This document shows positions 1 through 9,284 of a stretch of 52,817 nucleotides of DNA, piece by piece. The first letter of the stretch is position 1, and every line of letters begins with the position of its first letter. Under the pieces are notes generated by a model that was given only the letters and a program-made list of their open reading frames with translations, made no database searches and was not told the origin of the DNA. The stretch comes from Bacteroidales bacterium UBA5537 (lineage in GTDB: Bacteria; Bacteroidota; Bacteroidia; Bacteroidales; Lentimicrobiaceae), in assembly GCA_002426025.1 (NCBI GenBank), contig DINP01000056.1, positions 70,217 through 123,033 on the forward strand, in the 5' to 3' direction. Made by a program: the position numbers and the translations under genes.

Positions 1-987
1 GAAGAGATAAAACTGAGCCGCGAGGAGATTATTAAAAAGATTCATGAATTGGGTATTGTTGGCCTTGGCGGAGCCACTTTTCCGTCACATGTGAAGCTGA
101 TGGTACCCGATGGCAGAAAAGTTGAAAATCTGCTGATCAATGGCGTTGAATGTGAGCCTTATCTCACTTCCGACCACCGGCTGATGTTGGAGCGGGGTAA
201 AGAAATGCTTATCGGCATCAGGATTCTGATGATTGGACTTAATGTTACCAAAGCCTTTATCGGGATCGAAAGTAATAAACCCGACGCGATTGAACATCTG
301 CAGAAGCTTTGCAAGGATTTTCCGGGTATTGAAGTGGTTCCGCTTAAAGTAAAATATCCACAGGGCGGGGAGAAACAACTTATCAAAGCCGTTGTAAACC
401 GTGAAGTCCCATCAGGCAAACTGCCCCTTGAAGTTGGATGTGTTGTAAATAATGTGGGTACTGCTTTTGCTGTTTATGAAGCTGTTCAGAAAAATAAACC
501 ACTGATTGACAGGGTAGTTACGGTTACCGGAAAATCTTTGAAAAAGCCATCAAATTTGTTGGTCAGGATAGGTACCCCGGTAAGCAGCCTGATTGATTTT
601 GCAGGTGGCCTTCCGGATGATACCGGCAAGGTTATCAATGGCGGACCTATGATGGGTAAGGCATTAACATCGCTCGAAGTGCCAGTGGTTAAAGGTACTT
701 CGGGTATCCTCATAATGCCCGAAAAGGAAAGTCGCAGGATACCGGTTGTAAATTGTATACGTTGCGCGCGCTGTATTTCGGTTTGCCCGATGGGGCTTGA
801 GCCTGTGCTGTTGGCGCAGCTTTCCGAAAATCAGATGTATGAGCAGGCCGAAAAAGAAAAGATTCTCGATTGTATCGAATGTGGCTCGTGCCACTTTACC
901 TGCCCGGCAGGAAGGCCACTTCTCGATTTTCTGCGGCTTGGCAAAAATAAAGTTGGAGTAATTATCAGAAACAGGGGGAAGAAATAA
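1..987 (+). CDS. rnfC: Electron transport complex subunit RnfC (5' partial)
   Basis: RnfC is the peripheral subunit of the Rnf complex; it takes electrons from NADH (or gives them to NAD+) and passes them through iron-sulfur clusters. The frame is open from base 1, so the start codon lies upstream of the window; an internal TTG at 49 is not the start. An N-terminal glycine-rich GLGGATFPSH segment fits the NADH/FMN-binding region of the family. Two CxxCxxCxxxCP ferredoxin motifs lie at about 754-789 and 871-906, enough for two 4Fe-4S clusters. It is followed by rnfD after one base, and the order C-D-G-E-A matches Bacteroidota Rnf operons, where rnfB would precede. Identification is secure; only the N-terminus is missing. 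Confidence 0.95.
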   Translation, partial: EEIKLSREEIIKKIHELGIVGLGGATFPSHVKLMVPDGRKVENLLINGVECEPYLTSDHRLMLERGKEMLIGIRILMIGLNVTKAFIGIESNKPDAIEHLQKLCKDFPGIEVVPLKVKYPQGGEKQLIKAVVNREVPSGKLPLEVGCVVNNVGTAFAVYEAVQKNKPLIDRVVTVTGKSLKKPSNLLVRIGTPVSSLIDFAGGLPDDTGKVINGGPMMGKALTSLEVPVVKGTSGILIMPEKESRRIPVVNCIRCARCISVCPMGLEPVLLAQLSENQMYEQAEKEKILDCIECGSCHFTCPAGRPLLDFLRLGKNKVGVIIRNRGKK

Positions 988-988
988 T

Positions 989-1996
989 ATGAGCTTACTT
1001 ACAGTTTCGGGTTCACCCCATGTGCATGATCACCACAATGTTAAGTCCATAATGTATGGTGTAGTGATCGCCATGATACCTGCTATTTTCGTTTCAGTTT
1101 ACTTTTTTGGGCTCGATGCAGCCAGGGTAATATTTATCTCGGTTATAGCCTGCCTCTTCTTTGAATGGGCAATCCAGAAATATCTGATCAAAGGCCCCAT
1201 CACTATTGATGATGGCAGCGCATTGATTACCGGCGTTTTACTTGCATTTAATGTGCCGAGCAACCTGCCTGCCTGGATATTAGTCCTTGGAGCTCTTGTC
1301 TCGATCGGAATCGGAAAGATGTCGTTTGGCGGTCTGGGTAAAAATCCATTTAATCCGGCTTTGGTTGGCCGGGTATTTCTGCTGATCTCTTTCCCTGTTC
1401 AAATGACCTCATGGCCAATGCCTAAAGCTTTGTTTGGCCCGGCTATCACCGATGCCATTACCGGGCCAACTACACTTGGCATCCTAAAAGAAGGACTCAG
1501 GGCTGGCAAAACAGTGCAGGAATTAATGGCCTCACCCAATTTTCCGGGGTATTTAAACGATATGATAGGGGCACAAGCCGGTTCTATGGGCGAAATTTCT
1601 GCTATTGCGCTGTTACTTGGTGCTGTTTATATGCTTTTGCGTAAGATTATCACCTGGCATATTCCGGTTGCCTATATCGGATCGGCTGTTGTCTTTTCAG
1701 GGATTTTATGGCTGATTGACCCAACGCATTACATTGATCCGGCCATGCATTTACTTGCCGGAGGAATGATCCTGGGGGTATTCTTTATGGCAACCGATAT
1801 GGTTTCATCACCAATGTCGGCAATGGGCCAGATTGTTTTTGGGGTTGGGGCCGGATTGCTGACAATCATCATACGGGTTTGGGGCGCATATCCCGAAGGG
1901 GTCTCCTTTGCTATTCTGATTATGAATGCATTTACACCATTAATCAATATTGCTTTTAAACCTAAAAGATTCGGGGAGGTAGTTAAACATGGCTAA
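989..1996 (+). CDS. rnfD: Electron transport complex subunit RnfD
   Basis: Integral membrane subunit of the Rnf ion-translocating ferredoxin:NAD oxidoreductase. The 335-residue protein is mostly hydrophobic, with about nine to ten membrane segments. Family RnfD/NqrB proteins bind FMN covalently on a threonine in an S-G-A-T-like motif. Here residues 156-163 (AITGPTTL) sit at the equivalent place, so Thr161 is the likely flavinylation site (inference by pattern). The GKNPFNPALVGR block at about 117-128 is typical of NqrB/RnfD. The start follows the rnfC stop by one base and the end overlaps the rnfG start by eight bases, which suggests translational coupling. Confidence 0.95.
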   Translation: MSLLTVSGSPHVHDHHNVKSIMYGVVIAMIPAIFVSVYFFGLDAARVIFISVIACLFFEWAIQKYLIKGPITIDDGSALITGVLLAFNVPSNLPAWILVLGALVSIGIGKMSFGGLGKNPFNPALVGRVFLLISFPVQMTSWPMPKALFGPAITDAITGPTTLGILKEGLRAGKTVQELMASPNFPGYLNDMIGAQAGSMGEISAIALLLGAVYMLLRKIITWHIPVAYIGSAVVFSGILWLIDPTHYIDPAMHLLAGGMILGVFFMATDMVSSPMSAMGQIVFGVGAGLLTIIIRVWGAYPEGVSFAILIMNAFTPLINIAFKPKRFGEVVKHG

Positions 1997-2567
1997 AACT
2001 GAATCAACTTTCAAAAACATGGTGCTCGTATTGTTTGCTATCTCTCTGGTAGCATCACTTTCACTGGGTGCTGTATATAATTTAACCAAGGCTCCTATAG
2101 CCAAGGCCCAGCAACAAAAGAAAGAGGCTGCCATTAAAAAGGTAGTTCCTCCATTCGATCAGCTGGAGCCGGTTTCGGTAGTCCCTGATGGGGGCGGCGA
2201 TCCGGTTGTTATCAATAAAGCCCTCAAAGGTGGTGAAGTGGTTGGATACGCAGTTGAAACTTACACCGATAAGGGTTTTGGCGGTCGGATTATGTTGATG
2301 GTAGGCTTTAAATCCGATGGTACTATTATTAATACTGCCGTTCTTAAGCATACCGAAACACCCGGACTTGGCGACAAAATGGATATTGCAAAATCAGATT
2401 TTCCCAGGCAGTTTCAGGATCAAAACCCTGAAAATTTCAAACTTATGGTAAAAAAAGATGGAGGAAGTGTTGATGCAATTACTGCTGCCACTATCAGCTC
2501 CAGGGCTTTCTGCGATGCAGTTGAGCGCGGTTTTGATGTGGTGAAGAAGGAAGGAGGTTCAAAATGA
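1989..2567 (+). CDS. rnfG: Electron transport complex subunit RnfG
   Basis: Rnf subunit with one N-terminal membrane anchor (about residues 10-32) and an extracytoplasmic FMN-binding domain. The covalent FMN motif of the family (S/T-G/A-A-T) is visible as DAITAATISSRA at residues 162-173, making Thr168 the probable flavin attachment site. The ETPGLGDK segment at about 123-130 is also a family hallmark. Length (192 aa) is normal. It overlaps rnfD by eight bases and rnfE by four (ATGA), so it is translated as part of the same operon. Confidence 0.95.
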   Translation: MAKTESTFKNMVLVLFAISLVASLSLGAVYNLTKAPIAKAQQQKKEAAIKKVVPPFDQLEPVSVVPDGGGDPVVINKALKGGEVVGYAVETYTDKGFGGRIMLMVGFKSDGTIINTAVLKHTETPGLGDKMDIAKSDFPRQFQDQNPENFKLMVKKDGGSVDAITAATISSRAFCDAVERGFDVVKKEGGSK

Positions 2568-3145
2568 GCCAGATGAAAAACTTTACCAAAGGATTTATCA
2601 CCAACAATCCCGTTTTTGTGCTTCTTCTTGGAATGTGCCCAACACTTGGGGTAACAACTTCGGCTATCAACGGTCTTGGCATGGGACTGGCTACTACCTT
2701 TGTTCTTGTAATGGCAAATGTTGTTATTTCCCTGGTTAAGAATATAATTCCCGATAAGGTAAGGATTCCTTCCTTTATTGTAATAATTGCCTCATTTGTT
2801 ACCATCGTTGATCTGGTTATGGCAGGTTTTGCCCCGGCGTTGCACGAGCAACTTGGTTTGTTTATTCCACTCATCGTGGTAAACTGTATTGTATTGGGCC
2901 GGGCTGAAGCATTTGCTTCCAAAAACGATGTATTCTCATCATTGATTGATGGACTTGGAATGGGCCTCGGGTTTTCGTTTGCACTGACCCTACTTGGTGG
3001 AGTGCGCGAAATATTGGGAAGCGGTGCACTCTTTGGATTTAAGTTTATCTCGGGTGACGGTATTCTTGTTTTCGTATTGGCTCCCGGCGCTTTTATTGCC
3101 CTGGGATATATGATTGCAATCATCAATAAATTGCGGAAAGCATAA
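2564..3145 (+). CDS. rnfE: Electron transport complex subunit RnfE
   Basis: RnfE is one of two homologous membrane subunits (with RnfA) that together carry a membrane-embedded iron-sulfur site and form part of the ion path. The 193-residue protein has about six hydrophobic helices. The conserved cysteine segments LLGMCPTLGVTT (residues 21-32) and VVNCIVLGRAEAFAS are present, as expected for the RnfA/RnfE/NqrD/NqrE superfamily. The start overlaps the rnfG stop as ATGA. Confidence 0.95.
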   Translation: MSQMKNFTKGFITNNPVFVLLLGMCPTLGVTTSAINGLGMGLATTFVLVMANVVISLVKNIIPDKVRIPSFIVIIASFVTIVDLVMAGFAPALHEQLGLFIPLIVVNCIVLGRAEAFASKNDVFSSLIDGLGMGLGFSFALTLLGGVREILGSGALFGFKFISGDGILVFVLAPGAFIALGYMIAIINKLRKA

Positions 3146-3175
3146 AGTTTTTCACGACACAAAACAATTCAGAAT

Positions 3176-3748
3176 ATGGAATACATCATTATCATTATTT
3201 CTGCAATTTTTGTAAACAACATTGTGTTTGCGCAGTTTCTTGGAATTTGCCCGTTTCTGGGCGTTTCCAACAAACTTTCCACATCAGTTGGAATGGGCGG
3301 CGCAGTCGTTTTTGTAATGACCCTGGCTACCATTGTAACTTACCTCATCTATCAGTATATGCTGATTCCGTTGGGCCTTGGTTTCCTGCAAACCATCAGC
3401 TATATTCTGGTTATTGCCGCGCTGGTACAGATGGTCGAGATTATCCTTAAAAAAGTCAGCCCTGCTATGTACCAGGCACTTGGAATTTTCTTGCCATTGA
3501 TTACGACCAACTGCGCTGTGCTTGGTGTAGCCATCCTGGTTATACAGAAAGAGATGAACCTGATGGAAAGTGTTGTTTTCGCAGTTGCCACTTCAATTGG
3601 TTTTACCCTGGCACTGGTTATTTTTGCCGGTATCCGCGAACACATGGAATTAATGGGAATCCCGAAAGGAATGCGCGGAGTTCCTATAGCATTGGTTGTA
3701 GCAGGATTGCTTTCACTTGCCTTTATGGGGTTTGCCGGATTGGTTTAA
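3176..3748 (+). CDS. rnfA: Electron transport complex subunit RnfA
   Basis: Membrane subunit of the Rnf complex, paralogous to RnfE and inserted in the opposite topology in known complexes. The 190-residue protein shows the conserved FAQFLGICPFLGVSN (residues 18-32) and ITTNCAVLGVA cysteine segments, which bind the intramembrane iron-sulfur cluster together with RnfE. It lies 30 bases after rnfE and is the last gene of the operon; a hairpin terminator follows at 3770. Confidence 0.95.
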   Translation: MEYIIIIISAIFVNNIVFAQFLGICPFLGVSNKLSTSVGMGGAVVFVMTLATIVTYLIYQYMLIPLGLGFLQTISYILVIAALVQMVEIILKKVSPAMYQALGIFLPLITTNCAVLGVAILVIQKEMNLMESVVFAVATSIGFTLALVIFAGIREHMELMGIPKGMRGVPIALVVAGLLSLAFMGFAGLV

Positions 3749-3769
3749 CTCAGGTTTAAAAATATTGAA

Positions 3770-3805
3770 AGTCGCCCGGTATTAATGCTGAGGCGGCTTT
3801 TTTTG
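3770..3805 (+). terminator. Rho-independent terminator of the rnf operon
   Basis: A 7-bp stem (AGTCGCC with GGCGGCT, one G-T pair) with a 15-nt loop is followed by seven T residues, 22 bases after the rnfA stop. Confidence 0.75.
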
Positions 3806-4005
3806 TTTATTCTGATATATTTGTTTAGAAATGCATTTCACCCGAGGCCTCGTTTAACAAAACCGTTTGCAGATTGTTGATTTATTTTAATCCTGAAATT
3901 TTTGTTTTCCTGATAATGAACCTTATCAAAATTCAGAAGCCAGCTTGTTCCTTTTACAAGTTGCTGAATATATATTCCTTACATTATTAACCAAAACCAC
4001 CAATC

Positions 4006-4548
4006 ATGAAAATCCTGAAACGAATTCTGTATGTACTCGTCGGCATAATTGCCCTTGTGCTTATTGTTGCACTCTTTGTAAAGAAAGAGTATGCAGTTGA
4101 ACGTGAAGTTACCATTGAAAAACCAAAAGCTGAAGTTTTTGAGTATATCAAATACCTGAAAAATCAGGATAATTTCAGTAAATGGGCTACGATGGATTCG
4201 GCTATGAAAAAGGAATTTCGTGGAACTGACGGAACCGTTGGCTTTGTTTCAGCCTGGGATAGTGAGGACTCCGATGTTGGCAAAGGCGAACAGGAAATTA
4301 TGAAAATTGCAGAAGGTGAAAGAATAGACTATGAGCTCAGGTTTCTGGAGCCTTTTGAAGCTACAGATAATGCCTATATGACAACCGAAAGTGTAAACGA
4401 CAGTGTCACAAAAGTTAGCTGGGGCTTTAACGGAAAAATGAACTATCCCATGAACCTGATGTTGCTGTTTATGGATATGGAGAAAATGCTGGGCGGTGAT
4501 CTCGAAACAGGACTTACCAACCTGAAAGGGGTGCTTGAAGGTCAATAA
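4006..4548 (+). CDS. SRPBCC (START/polyketide-cyclase-like) family protein
   Basis: The N-terminus has a single hydrophobic helix (about residues 7-25), followed by a compact alpha/beta domain beginning VEREVTIEKPKAEVFEYIKYLKN. This is the classic opening of SRPBCC ligand-binding folds (polyketide cyclase/dehydrase-like). Later segments (WGFNGKMNYPMNLMLLFMDMEKMLGGDLETGLTNLKGVLE) match the C-terminal helix of that fold. Ligand and function are unknown. It stands alone between two terminators, so it is probably monocistronic. At 180 aa it has the normal length for this group. Confidence 0.8.
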   Translation: MKILKRILYVLVGIIALVLIVALFVKKEYAVEREVTIEKPKAEVFEYIKYLKNQDNFSKWATMDSAMKKEFRGTDGTVGFVSAWDSEDSDVGKGEQEIMKIAEGERIDYELRFLEPFEATDNAYMTTESVNDSVTKVSWGFNGKMNYPMNLMLLFMDMEKMLGGDLETGLTNLKGVLEGQ

Positions 4549-4569
4549 ATAATTCCTTTTTTAAGCAAC

Positions 4570-4606
4570 AAAACCTGTCAGTTAATTTAACTGCCAGGTT
4601 TTTTAT
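4570..4606 (+). terminator. Rho-independent terminator after the SRPBCC gene
   Basis: Stem AACCTG/CAGGTT (4572-4577 with 4595-4600) continues inward as CAGTTAA/TTAACTG across a single mismatch and is followed by a run of T. Confidence 0.8.
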
Positions 4607-4794
4607 TTGACAGCGATCATTATTCATGTTTATAGTCCGGATTTCATTTATTTAAGATATTGCCGGTGCAATAGTTGTATTTACATCAGCTATCAGGGAA
4701 TATGTTTAACATCCTCCTGTTTGTAATTTAACCCGCTAAACAATCATTGGTATCCCACTACTTCCTATCTTTACAGACTTAAAACCGTTTTACC

Positions 4795-5496
4795 ATGGCC
4801 CTCGATACCATCATTGAACTTAAAAACCTCAGTATTTTTCAGCGTAATATTCTGGTCCTTTCCGAAGTCAACCTTTCAATCAGCAAGGGTGAGTTTGTTT
4901 ACCTTATCGGAAAAACCGGCACCGGAAAAAGCAGCCTGTTAAAGACCCTGTATGCCGATTTGCCTGTTACTGAAGGAGAAGCCGAGGTTGCCGGGTGCAA
5001 TTTGCTTGCTATCAAGCGCCGCGAAGTTCCTTACCTCCGCCGCAAGCTGGGTATTGTTTTTCAGGATTTTCAGTTGCTTTCAGACCGGAGTGTAAATGAT
5101 AACCTGATGTTCGTGCTAAAAGCTACCGGATGGGATGATAAAAATTCAATGCAGGAACGGATAAAGGATGTACTCGATAAAGTAGGCCTGGGAACCAAGG
5201 GATTTAAGATGCCACATCAGCTTTCGGGGGGTGAGCAGCAGAGGGTTTCTATCGCCCGTGCTTTGCTGAACGATCCCGAACTTATTCTAGCCGACGAGCC
5301 TACGGGGAATCTCGATCCGGAAACTTCGGAAGGCATTATGCAGTTACTGTTTGATATCAGCCGCACCGGACGTGCTGTACTGATGGCTACCCACAATTAT
5401 GCCCTGATGGAGAGATTTCCGTCAAGAACGGTGAAATGCGAAGCCGGGAAAGTTTTAGCTGCCGAAAATAACGCTGATCGTCCTGTCAGCATTTAG
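4795..5496 (+). CDS. ftsE: FtsE-type cell-division ABC transporter ATP-binding protein
   Basis: ABC ATPase of 233 aa with Walker A GKTGTGKS (39-46), signature LSGGEQQR (143-150) and Walker B LILADEPT (163-170). The GIVFQDFQLLSDRSVNDN Q-loop region and overall similarity to LolD/FtsE ATPases favour FtsE, which with FtsX controls peptidoglycan hydrolysis at the septum. No ftsX is adjacent, so MacB/LolD-like function cannot be excluded. Upstream, TATCTTTA near 4765 is one base off the phylum's -7 box. Its last 42 bases overlap the 3' end of the convergent glycosyltransferase gene. Confidence 0.8.
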   Translation: MALDTIIELKNLSIFQRNILVLSEVNLSISKGEFVYLIGKTGTGKSSLLKTLYADLPVTEGEAEVAGCNLLAIKRREVPYLRRKLGIVFQDFQLLSDRSVNDNLMFVLKATGWDDKNSMQERIKDVLDKVGLGTKGFKMPHQLSGGEQQRVSIARALLNDPELILADEPTGNLDPETSEGIMQLLFDISRTGRAVLMATHNYALMERFPSRTVKCEAGKVLAAENNADRPVSI

Positions 5497-6588
5497 ATCA
5501 TTTGAATAAGCATTCATCAGAACCTCCTGCCTTTCCATTGCATCGGCATGGGTAAACTGTTTATTCTCCAGATTTTTCAGTTCCTCGGTCAGTTCTTCTG
5601 CCGTTGAAGCAATATGGCACAATGAATTGAGGCCGGTTCCGTTCAGCATCGGTGGATTTACCAGGCAATGCCTGCCATTGTACAAGGTATTCAACAATTT
5701 CAGTTTAAGCCCGGTTGCCTGGAAAGTAACCAGGATATTTACATGGGCATTCCTGATAAGTGTGAATAATTCCTCATCATCAGGATTGGCGATCACCTCA
5801 ATATTAGCGTGTTTTGCTGCCAGTTGAACGATGCGCTGGGGCGGATTCATGCCGGCAATAATCAACTTAAAAGTGGTACCTGCAAAAACTTTCTTAATCA
5901 GAAATGCTGCAGCAGCTTCGTTTTCGGGCACTTCAATGTTTCCATGATAAAGCGTGTAATCGCCCGAACCTTCTAAAATATTCAGTTCACGATTCGCGTG
6001 AAAACTTGGCAAATAGTAAACATCCTTTTCAGGGAAATGCCTTTTCAGGTAAGCCGTATCATCTTCAGAAACCACCAGCATGGCACTGGCATATTTCAGT
6101 TTCTTCTGGAAAAGCCTAAGTTTCAAACTTTCGACCAGGAAATAAGCTTTTTTGCCAAAGTGGTGTTCTGCTTTGCACAAATTGAGGTAATAGCTGTGCT
6201 CTATGTTGCTTTCGCGATAAATAAGTTCTCGCCCACTCAGCCTTGGATCGCTGATATAATAACATGAGTGAAGCCCTTCGAAAAGAATAGGATGCTTGTC
6301 TTTAAGCAGATTTTGCATCATTTCCTCTGATCGTCTGCTTTTTACAATATAAGGGATGAGGCTGAAGGCCGATTTAATGCCGGTAAGCCTTGGATAATAA
6401 AAAACCTCCTCACAGTATTCATTCAATTCAGGTGCACGGTCGCGACCGGGGTATTCAATTATATGCAGATGCAATCTTATCCCTTTGGCATTAAGTTCCC
6501 TGATTTTGTAGAAAACATCAATTACCCCACCGTAATTAGGCGGGTAAGGAACATCAAATGAGATGATATGCAGGTGGCGATCAGACAT
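5455..6588 (-). CDS. Glycosyltransferase, GT-B fold (mannosyltransferase-like)
   Basis: The 377-residue protein opens HLHIISFDVPYPPNYGGVIDVFYKIRELNAKG, the nucleotide-sugar transferase N-lobe pattern with the conserved glycine loop. The C-lobe contains YHGNIEVPENEAAAAFLIKKV and GLKLKLLNTLYNGRHCLVNPPM, the position of the donor-binding region in GT4-like enzymes. Acceptor and sugar are not predictable. It is the second gene of a two-gene minus-strand operon; its start overlaps the upstream glycosyltransferase stop by eight bases. Its 3' end overlaps ftsE by 42 bases. Confidence 0.75.
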   Translation of the reverse strand: MSDRHLHIISFDVPYPPNYGGVIDVFYKIRELNAKGIRLHLHIIEYPGRDRAPELNEYCEEVFYYPRLTGIKSAFSLIPYIVKSRRSEEMMQNLLKDKHPILFEGLHSCYYISDPRLSGRELIYRESNIEHSYYLNLCKAEHHFGKKAYFLVESLKLRLFQKKLKYASAMLVVSEDDTAYLKRHFPEKDVYYLPSFHANRELNILEGSGDYTLYHGNIEVPENEAAAAFLIKKVFAGTTFKLIIAGMNPPQRIVQLAAKHANIEVIANPDDEELFTLIRNAHVNILVTFQATGLKLKLLNTLYNGRHCLVNPPMLNGTGLNSLCHIASTAEELTEELKNLENKQFTHADAMERQEVLMNAYSNDLNADRTISVIFGS

Positions 6589-7696
6589 ATTTTTGATAAA
6601 CGGACTTCAGTACTTTTTCTTCGTTTTCCCAGGTTAATTCATTTGCAGCTTTAGCAAGATTATTTTTCCAGATGGCAGACTTTGCATCATCATTCAACAT
6701 CAGTTTGATAATACGCGCAATTTCAGCAGGTTGATGGCTTTCTGTAATCATACCAATGTTGTAATCTTCCACAATCCGGCTGATTTCGGGAAGCCGCGAA
6801 GCCAGCACCGGAATTCCGGCGTGAATATAGTCAAAAAGCTTATTTGGAAGGCTGAAACGGTAGTTAATATTGGTGTCTTTATCCAGAGTCAAACCAATAT
6901 CAGCTACCCTTGTGTATTGCATCAGTTCCTGGTAGGGCATCTTTGGTAAAAACATCACTTTTTTGCTAAGTTCGGGATGCGCTGCCTGTTGCTTTAAGCT
7001 GCCTATTACATCCCCGCCACCGATAATAAGCAGCAGGGCATTTTCAACACTGCGAATTGCTTCAATAGCCTCTTCGGCACCACGTTGAATGTTGATGCCT
7101 GCCCCCTGCATCAGCACAATTTTTTTATCTTCGGGCAAGCCAAGCTCTTTCCTTGTTTTTTCAACTATTGCAGTTGCAGCCCTCGGAATATTCCTGACAA
7201 CATTCAGTTTCTTTCCGTATTTTTCTTCGTAAAGCCCTGCAATAGATTGGTTAACGGTAATAATATCGGTCAATTCTGGAAAGATATATCTCTCAATCCG
7301 CTCCCATATTCGCTGGACCGCTGGCCGGTTAACCAATTCAGGGGTTTCGGTATAGTACTCATGGCTGTCGTAAACTAATGGAATCCCTTTTAGCTTCCGA
7401 ATCAGAAAGTTGGCAAGTAAGGTATCAAGATCGTTTGCCACCATCAATTGGCAGCGATGAGTCATCAAATACACGAACAACCTGATATTGTATTCTGCAT
7501 AAAACAGTGGCCCTTTTCGGAAAAGCAGTTTCATACGGTGTGTAGCATAGGCCCTGTTTTCCAAATCATGGCTTTCACGTAGTTTTCGGCCAACCAGTGT
7601 TACTATGAACCCCATACCGGTAAGGGTGTTGCATACCTTGTCCACCCGCTGATCGGTACTCAGGTCATTGGTGACGGAAACGATAACTTTGTTCAA
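6581..7696 (-). CDS. Glycosyltransferase family 4 (group 1) protein, TTG start
   Basis: The 371-residue GT-B enzyme begins MNKVIVSVTNDLSTDQRV, typical of Bacteroidota GT4 transferases. The donor-binding C-lobe is seen in LPNKLFDYIHAGIPVLASRLPEISRIVEDYNIGM with the expected glutamates. The start codon is TTG (complement of 7694-7696): a stop lies four codons upstream and no ATG is near. The choice is supported by the scar at 12.86-12.93 kb, which preserves a homologous N-terminus, also with TTG. It overlaps the downstream glycosyltransferase by eight bases. Confidence 0.8.
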   Translation of the reverse strand: MNKVIVSVTNDLSTDQRVDKVCNTLTGMGFIVTLVGRKLRESHDLENRAYATHRMKLLFRKGPLFYAEYNIRLFVYLMTHRCQLMVANDLDTLLANFLIRKLKGIPLVYDSHEYYTETPELVNRPAVQRIWERIERYIFPELTDIITVNQSIAGLYEEKYGKKLNVVRNIPRAATAIVEKTRKELGLPEDKKIVLMQGAGINIQRGAEEAIEAIRSVENALLLIIGGGDVIGSLKQQAAHPELSKKVMFLPKMPYQELMQYTRVADIGLTLDKDTNINYRFSLPNKLFDYIHAGIPVLASRLPEISRIVEDYNIGMITESHQPAEIARIIKLMLNDDAKSAIWKNNLAKAANELTWENEEKVLKSVYQKYV

Positions 7697-7975
7697 AGTC
7701 GGGGATTACAATCTGATGTAGATTGCAAAAGTACCCTTTTTTGAAGAAATATGTAAAGACGCTATCGCAAATTCCTCTTAATGCATGAACCTGATTTGTT
7801 TTTACTCAGCCTCCTAAACTTCCAATAAAAAACAAGCTACACCTGGATATTGTTATCTCATTGAAGCAAAAGCCCGATAGACTGTTACTAATAAAAGTAA
7901 TGATAAATATATTTCCATCATTTCATCATTTATTCTTGTTTTCCGCTCAAAACGGTTTTACATTAGTGCGGTAAT

Positions 7976-7983
7976 TATATTTG
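7976..7983 (+). promoter_or_regulatory. Putative -7 element of a Bacteroidota promoter
   Basis: TATATTTG matches TAnnTTTG exactly, with a TTTT at about 7955 as a weak -33. It ends one base before the ATG at 7985, so transcription would begin at or within the start codon. This is either a leaderless arrangement or a chance match. Confidence 0.3.
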
Positions 7984-7984
7984 T

Positions 7985-9265
7985 ATGAAAAAACTTCACA
8001 TCCTCCTTCTATTCTCTTTCTGCATATCTTGCACTACTGGCATTGCACAGATTTCTTTTGAAACACATTTCCTACCCGATAGCAACGTTGTGGGTGATAT
8101 TACAGGAAATCAGCAGGGTGATTTATTTGTTTCCTCATATTCAATATCTGCTATAAGGAATGACAAGTTATTCAAATCTTCTGATCACGGACAAACCTGG
8201 GATACCGTTTTTGAATTTGGCTATTTAAATGCTGGAAGTGTTTGTATTAATAGTGCAGGTGATATTTATACTCTTGCTCAATGGCATAATGACACCTCAA
8301 GCAGCATATTTAAATCCAATGACAATGGACTAAGCTGGTCAGGGCGTTATATACCAAATGATAATCAAACGGTTAACAAAAAACTATATTTAAGTGGCAA
8401 TGACACTCTTTATGTAACACAATATTCTGGTTTAGAAATAAGGATATTAAGATCGTTTTCAGACGGTCTAGAATGGGACACTCTGTTTATCAGGATAGGA
8501 GGTACCAGCGAATTGATAGGTGGGTTGGCGATAGGCAATGATGGTGTATACTATGTTGGAATCTATGGATTTTTAGACGGGCAGGGTGGTGTGTTCAGGA
8601 CTCTTGATGATGGTGAAACCTGGGAACTTTTCGGGCTTGGGGGCGATATGATTACAGATATTGAATATAATTCCAATGGGGATTTATTTATCACATCAAT
8701 GGGTGGTGCTCATGCAGGTGGCCTATATGCTGTATTTGCCAATGAGAATGTGATAACACCTATTTATACCGGCCCATCCCTCTCGGGTTTGGTAATAAAC
8801 AGCAACGATGAAATTTTTGCGGGGAATTTCTGGGCAGGCTATTTGTACCACTCCTCCGATAACGGACAAACCTACGAATGGATAACTACCGGATTGCCTA
8901 ATGCAGGATTGTATAATTTGTTTAGTGATCAGCAACAGTATCTTTATACTATTGTACAAGGGGTTGGTAATATATTCTGGGGTAGTATTGATCCCACGGT
9001 TACTTCAACACATGTAATAGAACGCAAACCGATTAACGTATTTCCCAATCCATGTAATGACTTGATTATGGGAATTTTACCCGCTATGCTTAACGAAATA
9101 GTTGAATATAAAATATTTTCATATACTGGAAGTTATTCTAAAACCGGACAACTGATTGTTAATAATGGCAGGTTTGTTATTGACGTTTCAGACTTACCCA
9201 GAGGTTTGTATTTATTAGAACTGCTTTCTGATGAGCCATTTTCAGGAAAAATTATTAAACAATAA
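7985..9265 (+). CDS. T9SS-exported Asp-box (BNR/sialidase-like) repeat protein
   Basis: A signal peptide (MKKLHILLLFSFCISCTTGIAQ) is followed by repeated S-x-D-x-G-x-T/S-W Asp boxes: SSDHGQTW, SNDNGLSW, TLDDGETW and SSDNGQTY. Such boxes form beta-propellers as in sialidase- and sortilin-like proteins; no enzymatic residues are recognised. The C-terminal ~85 residues (from VFPNPCNDLIMG to LPRGLYLLELLSDEPFSGKIIKQ) form a T9SS type A sorting domain, so the protein is secreted through the outer membrane and probably surface-anchored. The next T9SS gene begins 19 bases downstream, suggesting co-transcription. Confidence 0.85.
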   Translation: MKKLHILLLFSFCISCTTGIAQISFETHFLPDSNVVGDITGNQQGDLFVSSYSISAIRNDKLFKSSDHGQTWDTVFEFGYLNAGSVCINSAGDIYTLAQWHNDTSSSIFKSNDNGLSWSGRYIPNDNQTVNKKLYLSGNDTLYVTQYSGLEIRILRSFSDGLEWDTLFIRIGGTSELIGGLAIGNDGVYYVGIYGFLDGQGGVFRTLDDGETWELFGLGGDMITDIEYNSNGDLFITSMGGAHAGGLYAVFANENVITPIYTGPSLSGLVINSNDEIFAGNFWAGYLYHSSDNGQTYEWITTGLPNAGLYNLFSDQQQYLYTIVQGVGNIFWGSIDPTVTSTHVIERKPINVFPNPCNDLIMGILPAMLNEIVEYKIFSYTGSYSKTGQLIVNNGRFVIDVSDLPRGLYLLELLSDEPFSGKIIKQ

Positions 9266-9284
9266 TCCTTAAAATTAAATTATT

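Noticed and set aside
49..987. A complete rnfC starting at TTG 49
   Set aside because: The frame is open and family-like back to base 1, so the gene is truncated by the window.
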